Positions 35,400-47,377 of a stretch of DNA of 64,000 nt are shown piece after piece; position 1 is the first letter of the stretch, and the number at the start of each line of letters is the position of its first letter. The notes beneath the pieces are model-generated. The model had not been told where the DNA came from and searched no databases. It saw nothing but the letters and a program-made list of their open reading frames with translations. The DNA comes from Diabrotica undecimpunctata (Eukaryota > Arthropoda > Insecta > Coleoptera > Chrysomelidae): assembly GCF_040954645.1 (NCBI RefSeq), contig NC_092810.1:9904185-9968184 (forward strand). The letters are read 5' to 3'. The position numbers and the translations under genes are program-made.

Positions 35400-36660
35400 C
35401 GCTAATATGTATACAAATTAATGACAATTTCAAGGTTTTCCCGAACTTGATGCTTTTGAAATCTACCACCAGGCGTCGCCCACTTTGAAGTTTCTCGCGA
35501 TTATTTGTTTTTCAAATAATGGACAATTCTGTCATTTATCGCAATAAACCGAAGAACTACAAACAAAACATCACTGTCTGTTTTTATTTACTGTTTAACT
35601 GTTTTATTGTATGCAAGTGAATAAACAGTCAGGAAATTCCTGGTGAGCCGTACTATACTCTTACCATACACAGTGAAAATTTATTCACATTGTGTCTCCC
35701 AGTCTCATTGTTTTGTGTTCCCATAAATGGTTACTGATGGTCGCTCTGATTAATTGCATGAGAAAACTTTAAGAACAACGGATTTTTTAATTAATCCGTC
35801 TTAATTGGTACTTTCATAGTTATGTAACAAATTGAAATCTGCGACAGTTTACGAGAGAGATCCGCCATTTTTTGTACAAATAAACAACTAGACGTTACAG
35901 TAAATGTTTTATTGTCATAAAATTTTAATTGTAGTAACAAACACTTTCTCGGTTGAATATGAGAGTTATATTATTACAATTTCTCCGATTATGGGGGGTA
36001 ACATCTTTCAGGTTTTTTTTATTGTGTGGACTGCTGATAGACCTATAGGGATAACTATCATGTTTCTTTACTATATTTAATTCTGTTTTTCTTCTATCTG
36101 GCCTGATTTATTTTACACAGTTAAAACGCAGTGCAGCTAAGATAGGCAATGTATTTCTGGGTACACGTACACGGTCTGGGTACACGGTCATCACCAATTA
36201 CCATAAATACCCTTGTACATAGTACAAACTCATCACCGCCATAAAAATAGGAATTTTAATATAGACCCCGAGAGATTGGTAATTTCATCATTGGCCTACC
36301 TGCACCCCGTGGCAGGTATAGACCCCCTTGCAAACCGCTAAGGTTTGGTAATTTGACAAAATAATCTCAAATAGAATCTATTAAATGCAATTGCAATTCA
36401 TTGTTTTTATTTATGAATTCTACAAAATTGTATTCTAAAATCTATCTAATTCTAAAAATTTCTCTTCATTTGCTCTTATTTCTTTAACATGGATAGTGAA
36501 CTGCTCAATGATTACGTTTTGATCCAACGGACGAAAAAGGATGGTTATCAATAATTTCAAATTTCTCACTGTTATCAATTTACACAAAAAATCAATGTTT
36601 ATCATTTAAAAATAAAACATTAAATTCCATCATTTACATTCTCACTACTCTTGAGTCCGT
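35400..36660. other. Unassigned region
   Basis: At 36255-36350 the words ATAGACCCC and TTGGTAATTT each occur twice. No gene recognised. Confidence 0.35.
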
Positions 36661-36679
36661 GGTAAAATGGATGGCACAC

Positions 36680-36912
36680 TGGATCAAGGTATTGCAGCAG
36701 GAAAAGCAAGTCTTCCTTTTTTTGATGTTTTATGGTTTAGGTCCACAGGTTCCATCTGCTGCCCTCTGCGTTTAATATTAAGGATAGAAACGTCAAGACC
36801 TTTCTGTGCATATTTAATGTCTATAACACCCAACTCCTTACCAAAACGTAGAACTTTTATATCATGTCATTTCACATTTTCATTATCCACACCTTTATCA
36901 CGCTTTACATAG
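36680..36912 (-). other. Unidentified coding-like fragment
   Basis: The minus strand is open with protein-like composition after one stop: 'VLRFGKELGVIDIKYAQKGL', then 'HKTSKKGRLAFPAAIP', a stop, and 'SSVPSILPRTQE'. I do not recognise the family. It may be a decayed gene or transposon piece. Confidence 0.25.
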
Positions 36913-37059
36913 ATATTCTGGAAAAGTTTTGAATTTATGAACTTTCAATAGCTTCCATTGTAAACACATTCTTTGGTAAATAGAAATCATTATAAATTCA
37001 CGTAATTCACATAATAATTCACATATTATTCCCGTAAGAATACTTACGATGAGGGAGTG

Positions 37060-37990
37060 AAATCTTGAATAAGGAAAATTGTCCAGGATTTTTTTTTGGA
37101 AAACATACCACTAACCGTCGACAGCATAAGAAACAGAATGAAGAATGATGAGGACCTACTAGCTTTTTCAAAAACCACATTTCTTAGGCTACTAAATGAT
37201 ATGGGTTTTGAATATGGTAAAAGAGGTCGAGATTTGATAATGATGGAAACAAAAGATATCATACCTATCTTGGAGACACAATTACCTCAGACAAATAGAA
37301 TCATTAAGGAAAAAGAATAATGTAAACCTTGTTTATACTGGTGAGTCTTGGATTAACGTCGGTGTTTCAAACAAAAAGGAATGGAAGGACACAACGATGC
37401 CTTCAAAAAAGCTCTACTGGAATGAAAGCGAAACTAGATTTGTGGCATGGGCCAAATTAACTTTCTTGGCCAAGAAGAGAACCGCTAATTACCGAGATGA
37501 AATGGAAGGGGATCTATATGAAGAATGGTTTAAAAAGAAGTTAATTCCAAACTTGCCGAAAGACAAAGAAAACGTTGTCGTTTTGGATAACGCATCACAC
37601 CACTCCCGCAAATTTGATTTCCCAAAAAAATTGGGGAAGCAAAAGGCAAATCAAGGATTGACTAATCGAAAAGAACATTTTCTTCGAGAAAGATTACCTA
37701 AAAAGTGAGAATTACTGGATACTGCGGCCGCATTTAGAGACGAGTACGACAAGTACAAAATTGAAACAATTGCGGAAAAATATGGCGTTAAAATTTTGAG
37801 ACTGCCGCTTTACCTTTGCGAGCTGAATCCGATTGAGATGGTGTGGAGTCAAGTAAAAAGGTACGTGGTTTCAAACAACGTCGATTTTAAAGAAAAAACG
37901 GTAGAACAGTTGATAAAAGAAACTTTTTTTAGTACTGTACGTAAAGTAATTTTCAGTTATCATCTTCTTGGGTATTTTATGTATATATAT
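37060..37990 (+). pseudogene. Third, divergent ITm transposase of the long-spacing type
   Basis: Frame 37096-37320 ('FSKTTFLRLLNDMGFEYGKR') is the second HTH-like part. After a frameshift, 'NLVYTGESWINVG' stands where relatives have Y-L-D-E-T-W, so the first catalytic Asp is Gly. Frame 37397-37708 has 'VVVLDNASHHSRKFDFPKK' (second Asp) and ends in a TGA at 37706. After the stop, 'TIAEKYGVKILRLPLYLCEL' and 'NPIEMVWSQVKRYVV' give the Glu. The wide interval between second Asp and Glu and the L-R-L-P-x-Y-x-C-x-x-N-P-I-E pattern link it to the copies at 204 and 27602, but the protein is clearly different. I did not find its inverted repeats. Confidence 0.82.
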
Positions 37991-38019
37991 TTATCGTGTA
38001 TTAGTATTTATGTATAAGT

Positions 38020-39206
38020 ATTTAGGAGGTATTAGATATTTTATGTATAGAAGCATTTTTTATAGAATTAATTGGTTTTTTTTGCTTATTCTCTTGGGTA
38101 AAGGTGGATAAAGATTTTTGAAAGGAAGCGCGTACGGTCCTGGTTTTTTAGTCTAGCACTAAACTACCACACACCTACCACTGTGCCGACATGAGCGGCA
38201 TCGCTGCGCGTCGTAAGACCAACACTGCATTCTAACTGCAGTTTCTTCTATAGTGGAGAGACTTTTCGGATTGCCATTTTTATTTTACAATGTTATGCAT
38301 CTAAATAACTGGTAAAATAAGTTCCCTTTTGTCTTTTTCATTATTGCAGCCTTATTTTAATGATACTCCTAATACTTACTTCATTTAGAAATATAAATAA
38401 AATTTTTCAGTGTATTCGTTGTCGTATGGACTTGTTAAAGTGTAAAATCCAGGAAAAAATTACTCCAATTTTATAACTGAATATTAGATAACGGTGACAT
38501 ACACAAATTGCTGATACAACCTCTATATTACCTCGATATTACCAATTTCCGTAAAAGATTGTACAACACACCAATATTTTTGTTAACGCAACCAAGAATT
38601 TATTGCTGAAAACGGAAAAATTAAATCATGACTCAAGAATACAAAGAAACTGCAATTACACAACCATTCATATGAAAAAAAAACAAGAGCATGTTCGATT
38701 ATGATCTTATTTAACGACTGAATTTAAAATATAATAGAGTGTTACACAACGAAGAGATCGGTCAGGTGTAGAGAAAGTGCCGTATGCACAAACGTTGATT
38801 TAAAGGGTCAGGAATGTCAAGAATGTCGTGATAAATAAGATTATTGACGGTACGGCGGTGGTCTGGAGGTTAGATGCTGCTTACTTCAAGAATTCTACAC
38901 GCAGTATGTTAGAAAATTTCGTTTCGTATTTAATTGTTATGCTCAGGGAAACATGAATGTGCTTCTAAAGTCGTTTGTCTGTATTGTCTTAAATATTCAA
39001 ATATATTGACATATTTATTAATTGCACAAGCAATAATACAATGAATAAATGGAATTTAACCTGTAATTTCGGCTTTTATAATATTCCTTTTGAGGCCGTT
39101 TAGAATAAAGCTATTCATTGTTGATTAGTACTAGATTAATAGCAGTAAATCAGTCAGATAAACTAATTTGCGTTCCAAGAGCAACTATATTGTGCAAAGT
39201 ATAAAT
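38020..39206. other. Unassigned region
   Basis: Mixed composition with no recognised coding sequence. Confidence 0.35.
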
Positions 39207-39239
39207 TCTAGTTATATATTTAGATAACTAGAAAAAATA

Positions 39240-40870
39240 TATAAGAAATGGCTAACAAATAAAACATCTAGCAATAGAGTAACATATCAAAGGAAAAAAG
39301 GAGAAGTACGCAATCAAATAAAAGAAGCAAAAAACAATTTCTGGGAACAAAAATGACTCCAAGTTGAAAATTTAATTGATGGTTCGCAGACTATGGAGAG
39401 ACAAACAAATAGTAACAATAATACTACTAACAACGAGGTCCGTACTGCGTTAATTAAAATGAAAAATGGGTAATCTTCAGGACCTGGCAATATAGCTGTA
39501 GAGTTACTTAAAGCCGGAGGTCCACTCCTAATAGAACGAATAACTTTTCTAATGAATCAATGCTGCCAACAAATTAAAATACCATCTGAATGGAAAACCG
39601 CTCACCAAGTGTCCATCTTCAAAAAGGGTAATCAAAAAGATCCTAACAGGTACAGAGGATTAAGTGTCCTACCTATATTCGGGAGATTGTTTGGAAAGAT
39701 AATAAATGGAAAAATACAAGATGATGTAGGACATCTAATTAGCGAAGACCAAAGTGGATTTACGCCTGGTAGATCTTGCACTGATAACTTGTTTATACTC
39801 CAAAAATTAATAGAAAAAAGAACAGCGGTTGGTACTGAAGTACATCTAGCCTTCATCGATCTAGAAAAGGCGTATGATACAGTTCCAAGACTTAAATTGT
39901 AGTATGCTTTACAACTCGGCATTAGTCAATACCTTTTAGGAATAATCACAGAAGTATACAGGGATTACACTACTTACCTAAAAATCGGAAATAGACTATC
40001 AGAGCCAATAAAAGTAACTAAAGGACTAAGACAGGGATGCAGTATGTCACCTTTACTGTTTAACTTATATATTGAAGCAGCCCTCCAAAATTGGAAAAAC
40101 CACTGCCAGGGAATGAGAATCCCCATAGGAAATGACATACTGTTCTCCCTGAACTTTGTAAAGTTCTCCCACAGAATATATAAAATGGGGGTTACAAGTC
40201 AGCATGAAGCAAACAGAATATTTATTTACCAATTTAGATGCAACGTTTGAAGTGTTGATAGATGAGGACGAGGAAATCAAACAAGTGGAAAAATTTAAAT
40301 ATTTAGATGCACTCATTGATAAGAACGGCTTGGAAGAAACCGAAATTAAACACCGAATTAATCAGGGACGTAAAATTGTAGGATGTCTGAACTCCTTATG
40401 GTGGGATCGAAATATTTCCAAAAGGAACAAAAAAGAATAGGGCAAACCATGGTGGAATCAGTTCTTTGTTATAACTCTGAAATGTGGACAATTAATGTAG
40501 ACTTGAAAAGAAGATTGTTGGCAGTTGAAATGAATTATTTGAGAAGTGCTAGAACATCAAGGCTGGAAAGGAAGGCCAACGAATCTATAAAAAATAACAT
40601 GAATACTACAGAAACGCTCATTGACAGAATAGAAAGAAGAGGTATATAATGGTTTGGACACCTATTAAGAACGCCTGACAAACGTTGGCCCCAAAAACTT
40701 CACATATGGAAGCCTCCTGGAAGAATAAAAAGGGGTAGACCTCATGGAATGAAGGAATTAGAAGAGCAATGGATTCGAGAGGTTTGTAGGAGGAGCATGC
40801 CTTGGACCGGGAGGATTGGCGGAGGTGAACGGGAATACGGCGATAGCCATCTCCAAAATGTATTGTATTT
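39240..40870 (+). pseudogene. LINE linker and reverse transcriptase, motif C deleted
   Basis: Linker 'NQIKEAKNNFWEQK' (39330) is followed by a degenerate start, then frame 39552-39902 with 'WKTAHQVSIFKKGN', 'EDQSGFTPGRSCTDNLFILQ' and motif A 'AFIDLEKAYDTVP'. After TAG, motif B 'LRQGCSMSPLLFNLYIEAAL' appears (40025-40080). The segment that should hold F-A-D-D is gone: sequence runs from 'DILFSLNF' (40150) directly into 'EYIKWGLQVSMKQTEYL' in another frame (40172-40225). The C-terminal region follows in pieces ('VEKFKYLDALIDKNG', 'RRLLAVEMNYLRSAR') to about 40830. With no motif C, the copy could not polymerise. Confidence 0.87.
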
Positions 40871-40885
40871 ACAAGTTGAATCCTG

Positions 40886-40887
<2 letters not shown>

Positions 40888-40930
<43 letters not shown>
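40888..40930. repeat. (TA)n run, LINE tail
   Basis: About 43 bp of TA dinucleotides at the LINE 3' end, inside the target duplication. Confidence 0.95.
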
Positions 40931-40933
<3 letters not shown>

Positions 40934-40974
40934 AGTTATTGATATCATATTATTGATATTACTGACAACAAAGA

Positions 40975-41395
40975 AGAGATAAACAAACTAATAAAAACAA
41001 AACACATTCGGAAGGAAACGCGGCAGACTACTTTTGATCTTCATTTGCTAAAAATGACGATAATGAACCACAAACACCAGAGGTGACGACAAACGAGGAA
41101 ATAAATATTGATGAGGAAGAATTAAAGAAAATATTAAGGAAATTAAAAACTAGAAAAACACCAGTAGAGGGTAGTATACCGAACGAACTCCTAAAGTACG
41201 GAGGACCAGATCTGATCAAACAATTACTAAAACTAATCAAAAAGTAATAGGACAAAACAGGATTCCTCAAGAGTGGAGATCAAGCATGCTAATACCTCTA
41301 ATAATAAGACGATCAGTAGGAAGACAACCAAAACGATGAGACGACAACTTACTGGATGCACATTGAAAAACAGACAGTCATGTCTACATCAAAGT
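40975..41395 (+). pseudogene. LINE linker and start of RT
   Basis: Plus strand reads 'NDDNEPQTPEVTTNEEINID', then 'LKKILRKLKTRKTPVEGSIP' and 'NELLKYGGPDLIKQLLKLIK', a TAATAG stop pair at 41245, then in another frame 'RQNRIPQEWRSSMLIPL'-like sequence to about 41310. This is the region just before RT motif 1. Everything after it is missing and a GAA repeat follows. Confidence 0.75.
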
Positions 41396-41403
41396 AAAAA
41401 GAA

Positions 41404-41473
41404 AAAGAAAAAGAAGAAGAAGAAGAAGAAGAAGAAGAAGAAGAAGAAGAAGAATAAGAAGAAGAAGAAGAAA
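41404..41473. repeat. (GAA)n trinucleotide repeat
   Basis: About 70 bp of GAA/AAG repeats, directly downstream of a LINE fragment. Confidence 0.95.
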
Positions 41474-42814
41474 TATCAACAACGCTTGAAATTTATACTT
41501 AGGGAATGGTTATTTGATACCACCACGTAACCCAATTGCTTTTTCATTCTAGTACTTATCTTTAACTTGTTTGAATCCATAATAGTTCGACTACTCAAGT
41601 TGAATTTTTTTCTACAGCTCTTTTTTCTCAGTTTTTAGTAAACTTTACAAACACGTTCTGCTACCCCATTAAATAAATATTCTAGTAGTTACGATAATTT
41701 TTAAGCAAAACACTAGTCTTATTAAACTTTCCCAGCACAGCGGACCGTTTAAGTTAAAACTTTCATCTTTCATCCAAAATAGTCGAAAATTCTCTATAAT
41801 TAATTCATCATCAATAACAGAAATTGTTACCAAAATAACAATCAAAGAGTTGTTGCTTAAGTACTACAAAAAATAAAGCAGTTGGGCCAGTTGATATCTT
41901 TCCAGAAGAGTGAACAACATTATTAGAGGAAAAAACAAGATGGCTTACAGGTTTGCTTATTAGAATAATGATAGTGGGATAACTGATATATAAAAATAAA
42001 GTGGATCTAAAAATAACACTTTTAAGAACCGTACTCTTTATTATGCACCATAAATAAATAGTTGTGTAACCAGAATTTCAGTATACTTTTCTGTCATGAT
42101 TTACATTTTCCTTCTTTAAATTTTTGGTTGCAATAATAAAAATATCGGTGTAGGTATTGTATAACGTTTTACGGAAGTTAGTAACACAAAGATTGTATCA
42201 GCAGCTAAAGTTACCATTATCGTGCAATGAAGTATACAAAATTGGTTCTAAATGTAATGTGATTATTTACGCATTATTAAAAAAATGATATAATACTATT
42301 GCCGCAGATATTGGTCTATATTGAAATATTTTATGCCACCGTAATTTATTTCAACAAAAATTTACGAAACGTCCATCTTTTATTTGTGTTGCGTACTTTT
42401 TAATGGATATATAAAAATCCTTTGACCATTTACTTACTTCCTCATTGTTTTTTAATCACGTAGATTCATAGCGTTAATATTATTGTTAATTTTTTTCTGA
42501 TACTTAAATATTATATATTTTGCAGTTTTAACTATAGCCTGGCATTCTTTGTAGTGCTCCGTTTTTCAATTTTTTTGAGCATTCTACTTCCATCCGGTTT
42601 CATACTTCCTCAGTCCTTATTCTGCCCCTTCTACTAATTTGTATTTTGACTTTTATTTCATAGTACTCTCATTGGCCATATCTCCGTTTTATAATATTTT
42701 ACACGATGCTATGAAAGGTTCTTCTTGGTTTCCTTTGGTGAGAGTGTTGTTGAATATCAACCAATGACGTGCTTTTGTAGCTTTTTTTCTCCGAGCTATT
42801 TTCATTTCTATAGA
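41474..42814. other. AT-rich spacer
   Basis: No coding sequence recognised. Confidence 0.4.
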
Positions 42815-43695
42815 CCAAATAGACAGCAGATGAGACATTTTTAATAAATCATCCCAATTTTTGGCATATGCAGATGATGTTGACCTAGTTGCCCGCACAA
42901 CACGCAAGCTAGAAGAAATGTATATCACCTTGTCAAACGCCTCAAAAAATATGAGCCTGCAAGTAAATGAGGAGAAAACTAAGATAATGGCATCAACACC
43001 CAACAATAGAGCCAGAAACATCGGCCACCAATTCACGGTTGATAACTCTACCTTTGAAGTGGTGGACAAATTCACATACTTAGGCTCCCTGATCACCAAG
43101 GAGAACGTCATGACGGAAGAAATCAAGCGAAGAATAATCCTAGCAAATAAATGCTATTTTGAACTGAGTAGACATATGAAAAGCCAAAAAACAAAAATAA
43201 CCATATACAAAACCTTCATACAACCAGTGTTGACATATGAGTCGGAGACATGGACCATTTCCAAGGCAGATGAAAATCTCCTGCTTATATTTGAACGATG
43301 GATCCTGAGAAGAATATTCTGTGGCATCTGTGAAGATGGTGTTTGGAGAAGGAGGTACAACAACGAGATATATCACAGATATAAATATATATTTGGTGGT
43401 AAAGACGTAGTTTCCTTTATAAAAATAGGAAGAATAAGATGGGCAGGACATCTGGCAAGATCATAGCAGAACAATCCTTCTAGAAGAATCCTTATGTCAC
43501 AACCTGTGGGAAGTAAAAGTACGCCAAAACTCAGATGGAGGGATGGTGTAGATGAGGATTGTAGACAAATACCTAGGCGCATCAAACTGGCAACATTTGG
43601 CAATGGATAGAACTGACTGGCGTAATAGACTTGGGAAGGTCGATGCTCTTTTATATTGCTGTAGCACCAATGATGATGATGATTTTCATTTCTAT
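42815..43695 (+). pseudogene. RTE-type LINE 3' half with intact YADD
   Basis: The best-preserved C-terminal LINE frame in the window: 201 codons from 42861, preceded in frame by 'DIFNKSSQFL'. It starts at motif C 'AYADDVDLVART' and continues with 'VNEEKTKIMASTPNN', 'DKFTYLGSLITKEN', 'YKTFIQPVLTYESETWTIS' and 'RIRWAGHLARS' to TAG at 43466. After that come decayed pieces ('SKSTPKLRWRDGVDED', 43515-43560) and a 3' tail of ATGATGATGAT near 43670. Upstream RT motifs are absent because the copy is 5' truncated, so it cannot function alone. Confidence 0.9.
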
Positions 43696-43899
43696 ATCTT
43701 GTAGACATGGACCATCTTTATGTACTACCCCACCTTTCCTAAATACTTAATAAACTCGTTATCTAAGTTTAAGTTTAGATCTGCAACCTCCCCTTTTATA
43801 CATAGGTATTCATACATCATTCATACATACATTCATAATGTGAATTAACCAATCTTTCGAAAGAACTGTATTAAATATACTGGTTTGTTTCAAAGTACG

Positions 43900-44890
43900 T
43901 TGCTACTCCTCAGACTGCTCAATAATTTTTTTTAAGAGAAAAAGTGCCTGAAATGCTTTTTTATCACTTTTGTTTTGTAGACAGAAGGTCTGTAAGGTAT
44001 CGAATCAGGAACTTGCTTTCTTAACTGACACCTTTGCGAAAGGTTATGATGTATTGTACTCATATTCATCGTTACTTTTTTCATTCCATCCACTTGAACA
44101 AAGTCAAAAAACTCACGCCGCTGATGTCAACTAATGGTTCTATTGCTGGTTACTTCTCATCCGTAAGTATTGAAAGATTTTCCTGATCTTCTTTTAAGAA
44201 ACCTGATTTTTTGAAGCAGTTGAGAATTTTTAGGTGTGTTACATCTCTCCATGCCTTGTCAATAAGTGAAATAGCTGTCAGAACCTGACATTTGCAGTTA
44301 GCTGCTTGTCAAGAGATTCTAAAACAAGCTTAACAATTTCTTTGCGATAGAACGTCTTAAAATTATGCATGATTCCTTAGTCCAATCACTAAGGGTTTAA
44401 GTTTTTCCAATCCCTCCATAATTACTGCAAGCAAAACTGTCAACCTCTCTTTACTATGTTTTCCCTCATGACATTTTTCATCTTTAAAAGTAAGCGTCTG
44501 GTCCGGTAAACATTTGAAAAATAGGCCAGTTTCAGAAGTATTAAAAATATCTCGGGCATCATAGTTTTCAATCAAGGTCTTCAATTTACCGTGAGAACCT
44601 AAACAAACTGCATCATCAACACTTCCACTTTCCGCACAAACTTTTTTAAATACAACTCCATTTCTCTTTTCCAAATTTGTAAGCCACCCTTATAATAGAC
44701 ACTCTTTGTCTTCTATACTGACTTAGCCAAATGACCAGACTTTCTTCCTTTCCGGAAATTCACCTTTAGTAGTTCTTTTCCGTACTCCAGCAGTTTGAGC
44801 AGCATTATCTTCTCCTTGTGCTTTATTATGGTTGAGAGAGTACTCAGAGGAATCTTAAATTACCACGATATTCTTCTTCTCCCAATTCCT
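43900..44890 (-). pseudogene. pogo/Tigger (jerky-like) transposase remnant
   Basis: On the minus strand near 44855-44810, 'IPLSTLSTIIKHKEKI' is the N-terminal HTH. 'GWLTNLEKRNGVVFKKVC' with 'AESGSVDD' follows at 44690-44620. Then come 'YDARDIFNTSETGLFFKCLP' (44580-44520) and 'KDEKCHEGKHSKERLTVLLA' with 'EKLKPLVIG' to 44363. Further C-terminal pieces ('SLIDKAWRDVTHLKILNCF', 'SGFLKEDQ') run to 44170 and perhaps to 43900. In active relatives the first catalytic residue is the Asp of N-A-D-E-T-G; here it reads T-S-E-T-G, so that Asp is lost. The second catalytic Asp region is deleted. Dead copy. Confidence 0.85.
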
Positions 44891-45108
44891 CGCTTTCCGA
44901 ATACTACGCACATTGGCAGCGAACACATAATCTATGCACATTGCTTAAATGTTAAATATCAATACGATGTATCTGCTTTAACATCAATTTTAACATTAAT
45001 TATGATATAAATCTATCCCTTTTTGATTCTCCAACACTGACCCTGATTTTCTTACCTGTTAGGTATATAATCTATGAGTTTGTATTGTTATTTCGATGTG
45101 AACAGGGT

Positions 45109-45835
45109 TCTTCTTCTTCTTGATGTGCCTATCCGTTACGATTGTTGGCGATCATCATGGCAATCTTTATCTTATCTGCAGCAGTGCGGAAAAGCTGCAC
45201 AGATGTTGTATTGAACCAGATTCTGAGGTTCTTTAACCCAGATGTTTTTCTTCTTCCTGGACCTCGTTTTCCAAATATTTTTCCCTGCAAGATGGCTTCA
45301 AGGAGAGCATATCTGGATTCATTTCGCATAATATGTCCGAAGAACTGTAACTTTCGAGATTTGATGGTGGTCAGTATTTCTCGATTCTTATTCATTCTTC
45401 TGAGGACCTCCTCATTTGTGACTCGGTCAGTCCACGGGATCTTAAGCATTCTCCGATATAGCCACATCTCAAATGCTTCCAGTGTTCTGCACATATCTTT
45501 GTTCAAGGTCCACGATTCAACACCATAAAAAAGGACATAGAAGACGTAGCATCGCAGCATTCTTACTTTTGTATCAAGAGAGAGGTTGTGACTCTTGAAG
45601 AATGCCCCCATCCCATTGAAGGTGTATCTAGCTTTTCCGATGCGTGCTCTAATCTCCTGGTTGTTGGTCCATTCTTCATTTATTATGGTGCCAAGGTAGT
45701 TGTAGTGCGTCATTCTTTCTACAGGTGATTGGTTGACGTAGAGTTGACCTGTTATTCTTTTCTTGCTAATTATCATAAGCTTTGTCTTCTTAACGTTTAT
45801 ATTGAGTCCATATTGTTGACTGTAATACGGGATTT
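45109..45835 (-). mobile_element. 5'-truncated RTE-type LINE, 12-bp target duplication
   Basis: TGTGAACAGGGT occurs at 45097-45108 and again at 45836-45847, bracketing the insert. The 3' end (left side) carries a GAAGAAGAAGAA tail. The content is the C-terminal LINE frame described in the next entry. The complete match of the 12-bp duplication and the nearly intact frame suggest a recent event. Confidence 0.93.
45129..45835 (-). CDS. LINE ORF C-terminal region, open but 5' truncated
   Basis: One open frame of about 235 LINE codons (the frame extends to 45887, but codons beyond 45835 come from flanking DNA). It reads 'QYGLNINVKKTKLMIISKKR', 'NYLGTIINEEWTNNQ', 'LFYGVESWTLNKD', 'FEMWLYRRMLKIPWTDRV', 'KLQFFGHIMRNESRYALLEA' and 'IANNRNG' before the stop at 45129. 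This is the part after RT motif C, with no catalytic residues left. The family's full layout (endonuclease, RT, this region) is seen at 60719-63195. No product function is expected. Confidence 0.85.
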
Positions 45836-45849
45836 TGTGAACAGGGTAC

Positions 45850-47364
45850 TCTATAAAAAAATAAAATCTAAACCTACATTCACTCAACAGGAAGGGATAT
45901 TATTTTGAGTGAGTTCAGTTTGACTGACACAATATGCTGTTGTGCTATTTGCAGATTAGTAAAGATTTGCATTTGCAATGAGCTGCCAGTTGCAAACCAA
46001 TTAAGTGTAGAAAACAGGATGAAATGTAAACTGGATGATATATACTATGAATGAATGGTTTGTGTAGCTAGCAAAGTTTTTAGCATCTATATTATGAATT
46101 GCATTTGCAGGCGACCTAGTTTTTATAGCTAAGTTTATTACGAGAATAATTTTTGCATAAGAAAATGTTTATAGTATTAAAAAATGCTCTTAGAACAAAC
46201 TTTGGTAAAAAAATTAATATAAAGTTGTGGTTATTTCCCATTAAAATAGTATATATCTAATAAAATCTTAAAAAAATAAAACTATATTACAACCAATAAT
46301 AATAAATTCATCAAACAGTTGGCACATTGTAAATTATAAGTCACTAAAATTTTACTTAAGAAGAAACTACAAGAGAATCCACTTAAAACCTCTTGGAAAT
46401 ATGACAACGATGAAGAACAAATAAGAAATATAATTACAAATCATATTTAACAACGACATACTGTAGATGTTTAATGAGAATGCTTGTGGAGTACAAAGAA
46501 GTTTTTATTTTAACTGGGATAATCATTAAAATTTGCTTGACGGAGATTTAACTTCAAAAAAATGTACTTTATACATTTTAATAATACTATGTACTAAGTA
46601 CTAATAATAAAACTAGCTAATACAAATTTGATTAAATATTATTAATTCGTTTAAGCATTATCTATAATTAAAGACAAATAAATAAATTTTATTTTATACA
46701 GACCTTTCAAAAACCTATCGAAAAAGAGGTAAAATCCCATAAGGTGAACTTTGGCAAAATTGAACCACTCACTGCACAAAAAGCACCAATCACTATCGAA
46801 TCAAATCAAATCCACGAATCTCGCATACTAAAAATCAAAACATCCACTAATTGGCACCACGGTCACGTTTAAAAAAAGTCCACTAAAAGGGATCTTCTTG
46901 GTGAGACACCTGTCGCTGTTAACCTCTTCCTACGTTCGTCAGAAAGTCGTATTCGGCTGGGTTCGAATAGCGGTGCTCGTCGGGTACTATAGGTACCACC
47001 TTATGTCGGAGACCTGACCCGGGTGACTGTTCAGGTATGTAGGTGCTTTATGTAAAAGTTGATTTGCTTGGATCGAGGTAAGCGGTGCGTCGAAGGTTGA
47101 AGACTTGTAGGCTCGGCGGAATTTCTTGAAAATCGTCTTGAAGGTATGCAACTTTTTATACGATGATGGTACCATCACAAAAACTCATAATTAGGAAGAC
47201 ACTATACAGTAAGTAATTTTGGCCCTCACTGTATATGAATTACACGCTAATGAGTTGCAATATTTTTTTTAGTAACAATTACAAATAGGTTAACTGAAAC
47301 AATAAGTTTCCGTTTAATTATATTAAGAGGAATGCAAAAAAAGTTGCGTAGGTACTTACTACAT
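45850..47364. other. Spacer with a less AT-rich segment at 46900-47180
   Basis: AT-rich to 46880. The segment 46900-47180 is clearly more GC-rich, with a minus-strand TATAAAAAG at about 47156 and the palindrome GATGGTACCATC (47164-47175). It could be a regulatory region or a mobile-element end, but no gene follows convincingly. Confidence 0.3.
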
Positions 47365-47377
47365 TTTTTTAATCTAT

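Larger units (their letters stand above)
39216..40930 (+). mobile_element. RTE-type LINE with (TA)n tail and 9-bp target duplication
   Basis: A plus-strand LINE whose 3' end passes straight into a TA run (40888-40930). TCTAGTTAT occurs just before the element (39207-39215) and just after the TA run (40931-40939), so the TA run lies inside the duplicated target and is best read as the element's tail. The 5' end is truncated within the linker. It is related to 8480-10090. Confidence 0.8.

Noticed and set aside
36667..36912. Plus-strand 81-codon frame
   Set aside because: The minus strand looks more protein-like here, so the plus frame is likely a shadow; even the minus frame has no known family.
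41273..41530. Poly-lysine reading frame
   Set aside because: It is a (GAA)n repeat read in frame; no gene.
43140..43451. Minus-strand frames opposite the LINE at 42815-43695
   Set aside because: Antisense shadows of a clear plus-strand LINE frame.
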